Shown in pieces: positions 57,980 to 64,000 of a DNA stretch of 64,000 bases (positions within the stretch are counted from its first letter, which is position 1; each line of letters begins with the position of its first letter). The notes under the pieces were generated by a model that saw only the letters and a list, made by a program, of their open reading frames with translations, was not told the DNA's origin and did not search any database. The DNA lies in contig RDEW01000072.1 of the NCBI GenBank assembly GCA_011109175.1, forward strand, positions 122,355 through 186,354, written 5' to 3'. The DNA comes from Dicyema japonicum (lineage: Eukaryota; Dicyemida; Rhombozoa; Dicyemidae). The position numbers were made by a program, and so were the translations under genes.

Positions 57980-58800
57980 TTATTATTACCCCCAGGATCA
58001 CTGGGTCAAAGAAAGAAATAAAAGTTCTCATCTAACTAAGTGATCCTAGACCGACAAAGGAGACGACGAGTCTGACGGGGTCGAGAATTCTGAACAGCTC
58101 TTCTCATTTGATATGAAATTGGCTCAATATTTCTTCTATGATTGTAGATATTTCGATAGTGCATGGAATAGAGGGCAGCTCGGTAAACTAGCCTCCTTTA
58201 AGAGTTTCCGTTGTAATTTGATCAAGAAATTTTCAATGGACTGGATTTTGTGTTCTGGTTAAATTAACCTTATTGCAGTCTCTTTGATTGCGGATAGTTT
58301 CAATGATGAGGATCGTGAAATCTGCATTGCCCACGAAGGACTTGCATGCGTCATCGTGAGTCGGATAAACTGTTCATAAATCGTGGCAAGGCCACCAGTT
58401 TGGTCTCTAAGTGTTTTTGAGAGCACTTTTAAAATTCTCATTTTCTTCAGAGCAGAAGTTACTATGTTCTCAACATATCGGATAAAGGTGAGTTCCTGAT
58501 CAAAGGTGACTCCCATAATTTTCGGTGATTTGTTAATAGAAATAGCCTCGTTCTTCGTAAAAAAATTTTTGGTTCGACACAACCGTCTTTTGTAAGTGGT
58601 AAACAGCGTGACAGAGTAGTTTGTTGCTGATGCGTCGAGTCTCCGCTTCGAGAACCATAGTTCCAGCTTTTCAAGCATTTGTTGAGCGGACTGAGTCGCT
58701 GATTGAATGCTTCAATCTTTGGATGCAAGAATGATATCGTCGGAATAGAAGAGGATTAGGCAGTTTTCATTACAAGTTTGTGGCATGTCGTTAATGTAGA
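57980..58800 (-). pseudogene. Jockey-like LINE, RT end to 3' end
   Basis: Minus strand: a YADD remnant (FYSDDIILAS, about 58745), KLELWFSKRRLDASATNYSV, KIMGVTFDQELTFIRYVENI, KKMRILKVLSKTL, FIRLTMTHASPSWAMQ and a 3' end shared with 63490-63630 and (plus strand) 24930-25085. The frame 58259-58678 is open over 139 codons. Confidence 0.8.
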
Positions 58801-59619
58801 GATTAAATAAAAATTGGAAAGAACACTACCAACGGATATCTGTCATGTTAATCTCCCGCAGAGAAGTCGATCATGAAAAAAATAAAGATATCGAATGAGT
58901 ATGATGCCAAAATCAGAACGATCTGACCAAAAAATACTGCTCATTGAAATATCGATTCAAGAAGATGTGCTTATGAGGAATAGAAAGATGTCAGGTAAGA
59001 ACGAAATCATGGAGTTGTTGGTAAACGTATTATCCTGAAAAAGCCTTTTGAGCGAATAAAATTAACAATTAGCCTGCCTGACGGATGATTTAAAGAACTT
59101 ACCTATATTATCGAACGTCATAGTGAGAAGTATAAAAGAGTCAATTGAATTTATTGAATTGATGGCTCTGGTGCATTCAGAAAGTAAGAAAGAAGGAGTG
59201 ACCGAGGAACTATCGACAAACCTAAGAACTCGAAACAACAAATTTCATTGATTCCACATATTATGTATTTTTGTCGATTAAAGTATTCTCTGCTTGTGCA
59301 TGGGTCTAGATTTGGAATCTTACATGAAGTTTCTGAATTCTTGTTTTGACGAGATTGAAAAGTTCTTCCTAGTAGCTAAGATTGCTTCATTGTTGGAGAT
59401 TTAAACTCGGAAAGTACAAGCATTGGGTGTTGAACCAGTGTCGACTCAATAGACATGTTTAATCCAAAAAGACTATGATATATCCACAGAACTAGATGCT
59501 ATCTTCATGGAACCCTTCAAACAAACATACGCCTAAGATATTTGCTACTAAAAATAACGAGACTTTCAAAATGGTTGAATCAAGAAACTTTCTGAGTCGA
59601 ATCGCCTGAAAAGGTTCCG
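58801..59619. other. Spacer, no gene recognised
   Basis: No supported feature. Confidence 0.35.
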
Positions 59620-59810
59620 CTGTCACTGGATAGTTTATTCGATATAGCAGGGAAGGTGCCTCAATATCATTGGCTTGATATTCACGAGGCTTTTGACATC
59701 GTGAACATGAAGCCTATTGAAACAGCTTCTGTGAATGAGTACCCAAATAGGATCAAAGCTATCTTATGGAAGGATAGCGTCTGTGAATCCAGAACCTCTT
59801 ATTTCTGAGA
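59620..59810 (+). pseudogene. RT-like fragment
   Basis: A 66-codon open stretch contains YHWLDIHEAFDIVNMKPI, resembling RT motif A (W.D..KAFD.V.H). Upstream and downstream are decayed. Weak assignment. Confidence 0.35.
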
Positions 59811-60534
59811 ACAATACATGACGCCATGCTTGCGGTAACGACCTCTCCCTTATCAATCTACGATTACTTAGAAGAGAACAATTTTGCCCTCAGCCCAGTG
59901 ATTAAGGGAGTATTAAATAAAATACAAAATCATGTCAAACAAGCACACTTTAATAATGAATATCGCATAGAAATGTAACCCACATAAATATTAATAGTTG
60001 ATTTAAACTTAATTAAATTGAAATTCCCTAACCACAGCTTGATTACACATTATTATTAAAAGCAGTATTTAAATATAAATTATATCACTAATTATCCATT
60101 TATACGATTCAAGACAGATCGATTCTAACAGACCTTTTCCTAGTTAAAATATTTTGATGTTTTCATATTTATCAAATGTTACTTTGCTTTCCTTAATTTG
60201 TTACTTTTCAATGTTACTTTACTCGGTAAATGATCCAATGAAGTGGTTACATCTAATTATACCAATGGAGACAGCATGCTAGATAACTGTGTGATCGCCA
60301 ACTGTTGCAATTCCGCTTAGTCCCAGTGCCCATCGAAACCTCTAGAGCGGTCGAGACAATTGGTATGACACTCACTAACATGATAGAAAACGCAATTGCG
60401 ACACGACTCAGAGAACCTCTCAAACGACGATGGTTTACGCAGTAATTGGGAATGGCTATCGCCATGGAAAAAGCCACTATCTCATGCACATTAAGCATAG
60501 TTTGCCATATGTGTTGATTCAGTTCTAGTATGGA

Positions 60535-61564
60535 TTAAAGAAATAGCATTAAAAAGGTTAATTGATTGCACGCCCAATAGATTAGCAGTTCGGGAAAGCA
60601 CATTAGCTGTAGGAAAGAACAAGTCAAAATGAAATTCAACCAACTAGAGAAAATAGTATTAGTAAAGTAACTGACGTCTAATCCTCGTCCTTTTTCCTTG
60701 AGATAATCAAACAAAAAGTCAAACCTTTTCTTAAGCAGAACCACAACCACAGTCCTCATCAATCTCACAAAATCAAGGAAAAGTTCAAATGAGTGCATAA
60801 TATAGTCCTCATCACCAAGACATGATCTCTTGTAGATAATAATCTGAGTGTCGTATATAATAAACAGGGACTCAATAGCCAACAACAGATACAACTCAAC
60901 CTTCGATTAAGCACACTAATCACCGTATAAATGAAGACACTTCTAGTGAAAAGGTTGAACAAGCCCAAACCAAAAGACAGGAAAACCATGGAGGAAAGAG
61001 GACCTAAAATCAGTTACCTTGCTAACCGATGATGCTGCTAAGAAGAACGCGATCAGTAGCTAGAGCCCCGATGGAAAATGAAGAAAAGACGGCTGCTGAA
61101 GTGAGAAATCCAGTAAATAGGACACTAAAATAATATTAAATTTAATAAAATTATTAATGAAAAACAAAAAATTATTGTTAATTAGAACCTGTTGTCGATG
61201 TTGTGAACCAAATGAACCCATGGAATGAGAGAGACCCCCATTGAGAAGGCGGCGAATAGCATGATTCCAAGGCGTTTTGATTCTGAATTTTTATCGAAGG
61301 ATGTGAAGGCTAGGTAAAGGGAACTCCCGATAAAAGCCAAGGAAGCAATCAAGGGGACTATATTAGGGGGCTTGATCAAACCATGACTGAGTGACCGAAG
61401 TAAATTCCGGCTGCACATGTATAGAGGGAAATTGCTAATGTTGAGTAGACTTTTCTCAGATGGGAGGTTGTCCTTCGATCCCTAATTTAAATATTTTTAT
61501 TTCTTTTTTACAAATGTCCAAAATTGAGGTTGTTTAAGATGGTAGAATAATCAAAAGTAGACAT
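60535..61564 (-). CDS. TMBIM6: BAX inhibitor-1 family (TMBIM6-like)
   Basis: ER membrane protein that damps cell death and calcium release. Exons 61512-61564, 61396-61481, 61189-61357, 61027-61124, 60924-61003 and 60535-60900; introns 30, 38, 64, 23 and 23 nt. Starts MSTFDYSTILNNLNFGHLD, then HLRKVYSTLAISLYTCAAGI as in BI-1, six to seven hydrophobic segments, SESKRLGIMLFAAFSMGVSL in the middle, and the signature YDTQIIIYKRSCLGDEDYI with FELFLDFVRLMRT near the C-terminus. Two points are open. The 38-nt intron may instead be a one-base slip, since the skipped DNA could encode HGLIKPPNIVP, which fits the family spacing. The C-terminal 40-odd residues are unlike the family; a 32-nt GT..AG stretch at about 60650 could be an intron, moving the stop to 60491. 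Confidence 0.88.
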
Positions 61565-62100
61565 CACAAGAAAGAATTTGAGAAATTAATATTATGCGTT
61601 TATTTTTGAATTAATTATTTTTTTATTTTAATATTTATTTTTAAATAATGTAAATAATAATTTTTCGTTTTTAAATCGTTTGGTCATTAATTTATAATAT
61701 ATTTTACTCACTTTTATCCAATAAGCAATTAGTCTGAGAGTGACGCACTTCTATTGAACGAACTTATTGGCTTATATATTGGATCTTTCGATCGTAATGT
61801 ATCCTCAAGTAGGTAGATGTTCCTAAACTCTTTTNGTTGTTCTCCTAATGTCGTTACTAAGCTTTTTGAAACTGCTCTTCGTGGGAATCTCAAAGACGAC
61901 TCGATGCATGAAAAACTTTTATCATTTCCACGTGGGACATCTCGGAGCTACAGAGACGACATGACTGCAGTTGTTGTCTCCTTTGTGTGATGTCTCTTTC
62001 GGGTCTTGCCGGGATCACTTGTTTAGTTAATTAGGGTTATCGCTGTCTTTTACTTTTTTTCATTTCATTTTAATTTTTGCTAATTGCAACTCTCTTATTT
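61565..62100. other. Spacer with one undetermined base
   Basis: AT-rich upstream flank of the BI-1-like gene. An N occurs at 61834. No gene recognised. Confidence 0.4.
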
Positions 62101-62281
62101 AACGGGTTATTAAATTTGGGAGTTACTAGTGGCTCCAATTATCTATAACTTGTGGCCATGAGCTGAATTGAGACATTCTGGAGAGTCATANAACGGGTTA
62201 TTAAATTTGGGAGTTACTAGTGGCCCCAATTATCTATAACTTGTGGCCATGAGCTGAATTGAGACATTCTGGAGAGTCATC
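62101..62281 (+). repeat. Tandem 90-bp duplication around an N
   Basis: 62101-62190 and 62193-62281 are identical except for one base (ggctcc/ggcccc), separated by an n at 62192. This is most likely an assembly overlap that was not merged. Confidence 0.85.
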
Positions 62282-62651
62282 TTGTCACTCCGTGTCGCTC
62301 CCCTGAACATTTAAACGACTTTTTTTGTGCTAGGCCGAACACTCTATACGAGTTCATCGATAAAAGAAGCAATTAATCGTAACGATCTATCAAAATTATA
62401 CTCTCCCACGTGTCATTACTGTTGATTAATTTATGGCAATGATCGATAAATCACTAAGACGCGGTTTTTCTTAAAATTATGTGAAAAACCGGAAAAGAAA
62501 TAACAGACGAAATCAATCCACGACGTTAATCATATGTACAACATTAATGCGACAATTCATACTGCATGCGGCAATTAATGGACTTATTTAGTTATTCTTA
62601 TTCTGCGAGAATAGCTACAAAAAACAAACAATTCGATTGTAGTTAATTTCC

Positions 62652-62975
62652 ATGGCGTCGTCGAATCTATGGCGATTGATATTTATTATTATTGGCCTCC
62701 TGACAACCAACTGAGCCGCCATCGATTTCCGCCACCCTTGTCACTACACATGTGATTTCCCTATATCAAGTCAAATCGTTATCCGTGAATGTAGTCATCA
62801 AGTACTATCTGTTAGAGGACAACGACTGGAGCTGAGAATTCTGGGTTCGTGTGTACGAGATCCACTACTTTGGTTTCAACTTCGTACACTCCTATGGAAA
62901 CAAACTCCTCAATATAATGATAATATATTGCTAGCTGTTTCTGGACAGACCCATTCTCGGGAATGTCGCACAAAC
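62652..62975 (+). other. Secreted-type open frame with an in-frame TGA
   Basis: ATG at 62652 begins MASSNLWRLIFIIIGLLTTN, a textbook signal peptide, then one TGA (62712-62714), then a further 86 codons open to a TGA at 62973. The second part has five Cys, including HPCHYTCDF. The single stop could be a mutation (pseudogene), a base error or, less likely, readthrough. No short intron that removes it was found. Family unknown. Confidence 0.35.
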
Positions 62976-63094
62976 TGAAATGCAAATATTACTTTGTCCT
63001 AAAAATAGAAATTATATTTTGTACATTTAGGTGATGCGCAGTTTAAGATGTGTATCATCTACAAATTTTTTACCTTTCTTTCTCACGGGATTCT

Positions 63095-63415
63095 GCACGA
63101 AAGCATACTTTGGTAGCTGCAGAAAAAATGCGAAAGAAAAGAAGATGAGAAAATGATGAAGAATCGTTGAATGTAGGAGACAGAGTCATTCTACGAATGG
63201 ACTGTGATTACAATCAAACAACGAAAAAAATCCATTATATGAGCACTTGGAGCGAAGGCATACTTTGGTAGCTGCAGAAAAAATCCGAAAGAAAAGAAGA
63301 TGGGAAAATGATGAAGAATCGTTGAATGTAGGAAACAGAGTCATTCTACAAATGGACTGTGATTACAATCAAACAACGAAAAAAATCCATTATATGAGCA
63401 CTTGGAGTAAATATG
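63095..63415 (+). repeat. Tandem 158-bp copies of an integrase C-terminal piece
   Basis: Two near-identical units (about 63098-63253 and 63257-63412) share gcatactttggtagctgcag and gattacaatcaaacaacgaa. The first reads TLVAAEKMRKKRR, a stop, ENDEESLNVGDRVILRMD, like the C-terminal domain after a retroviral-type integrase core in LTR or Ginger-type elements. The reading frame shifts between units. No core was found. Confidence 0.5.
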
Positions 63416-63489
63416 GTTAGATTTTCGAGATTAAGGTTAGGGTTTAAGTTTTATGTTTGAGTAAAAGTTTTAACGCTTTGGAATTTCTT

Positions 63490-64000
63490 ATTATTATTAC
63501 CCCCAGGATCACTGGGTCAAAGAGAAAGAAATAAAAGTTCTCATCTAACTAAGTGATCTCAGACCGACAAAGGTGAGGACGAGTCCGGCGGGGTCGAGAA
63601 TCCTGAACAGCTCTTCTCATAGGACATGGCATCGGCTCACAATTTCTGTATGATTGTAGATAATTCGATAGTATTTGGAATAGAGGGCAGCTCGGTAGAA
63701 CAGCCTCCTTTAATAGTTTCCGTTGTATTTCAATTAAAAAATTTTCAATAGGTTGGATGTTGTGATCTGGTCCAATTAACCTTATTGCAGTTTCCTCGAT
63801 TGCAGATAACTTCAATGTGGAAGATCGTGACATTTGCATTGCCCATGAAGGACTTGCATACGTCATCGTTGGTCGGATGAATTGTTTGTAAATCGTGGCA
63901 AAGGATCCCAGTTTGATCTCTAAGTGTTTTTGAGAGCACTTTTAAAATTCTCATTTTTTTCAGAGCAGAAGTTACTCTGTTTTCAACATGCCGGATAAAG
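63490..64000 (-). pseudogene. Jockey-like LINE C-terminus and 3' end, runs off window
   Basis: Minus strand: KMRILKVLSKTLRDQ, MTYASPSWAMQMSRSSTLKL, RLIGPDHNIQPIENFLIEIQ, RRAVQDSRPRRTRPHLCRSE then stop, and the 3' end with acccccaggatcactgggtc. Same subfamily as 57980-58800, slightly better preserved. Continues past 64000. Confidence 0.8.

Noticed and set aside
60253-60498. 81-codon minus-strand ORF with a hydrophobic segment, as a separate gene
   Set aside because: It overlaps the possible alternative C-terminus of the BI-1-like gene in another frame, has no recognisable motif and no supporting splice.

Overview
This window looks like nuclear DNA of a small-genome animal, most consistent with a dicyemid mesozoan. 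The organism call is inference. It rests on AT-rich DNA, metazoan gene families (LAMP, GT31, SOD1, BAX inhibitor, SLC25, SEM1), many decayed non-LTR retrotransposons, and above all the introns. Most introns that could be placed by reading frame and GT..AG borders are only 22-30 nt long, the size range known for dicyemids. No bacterial-style operons, CRISPR arrays or rRNA were seen.

Spliced genes reconstructed by hand, left to right: a 5'-truncated GT31 beta-1,3-glycosyltransferase (3-819, +); Cu/Zn superoxide dismutase SOD1 (13864-14407, -), with a broken partial copy 5 kb away (about 18780-19300, -); a LAMP-like lumenal protein without a visible membrane anchor (17668-18699, +); a mitochondrial pyrimidine-nucleotide-type carrier (23647-24697, -); a WD40 protein (32318-33810, +) followed after 45 bp by the proteasome/BRCA2 partner SEM1/DSS1 (33856-34103, +); an HtrL/YibB-like type II membrane protein (38811-39742, -); a 116-residue KEN-box, zinc-finger, LKRL-tail protein resembling a miniature Emi-type APC/C inhibitor (46249-46623, -) with an unknown two-exon gene just upstream (46720-47105, -); a second LAMP-like gene with a membrane anchor and YSIL tail (54525-55476, +); and a BAX inhibitor-1 family gene (60535-61564, -). 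Four of these genes carry an apparent one-base frame slip, mostly in A runs.

Most of the rest is transposon debris. There are at least four kinds of non-LTR element: RTE-like pol pieces with a conserved C-terminal tail; Jockey-like elements with CCHC ORF1, endonuclease and RT; elements with a restriction-like endonuclease (RLE); and a family seen mainly as a C-terminal tail. There are also hAT elements (one with perfect 8-bp target duplications, inserted in a Mutator-like transposase), a pogo-like insertion, integrase C-terminal tandem copies, a tRNA-derived SINE (three copies) and a dispersed repeat of about 280 bp (seven copies). Elements are nested: hAT in MULE, pogo in RLE LINE, RLE LINE in Jockey LINE, LINEs in a second hAT.

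Functionally the intact genes are unrelated housekeeping and secretory-pathway genes (glycosylation, redox defence, lysosome membrane, mitochondrial transport, proteasome, ER stress, cell-cycle control) scattered as compact islands in the repeat-rich background.
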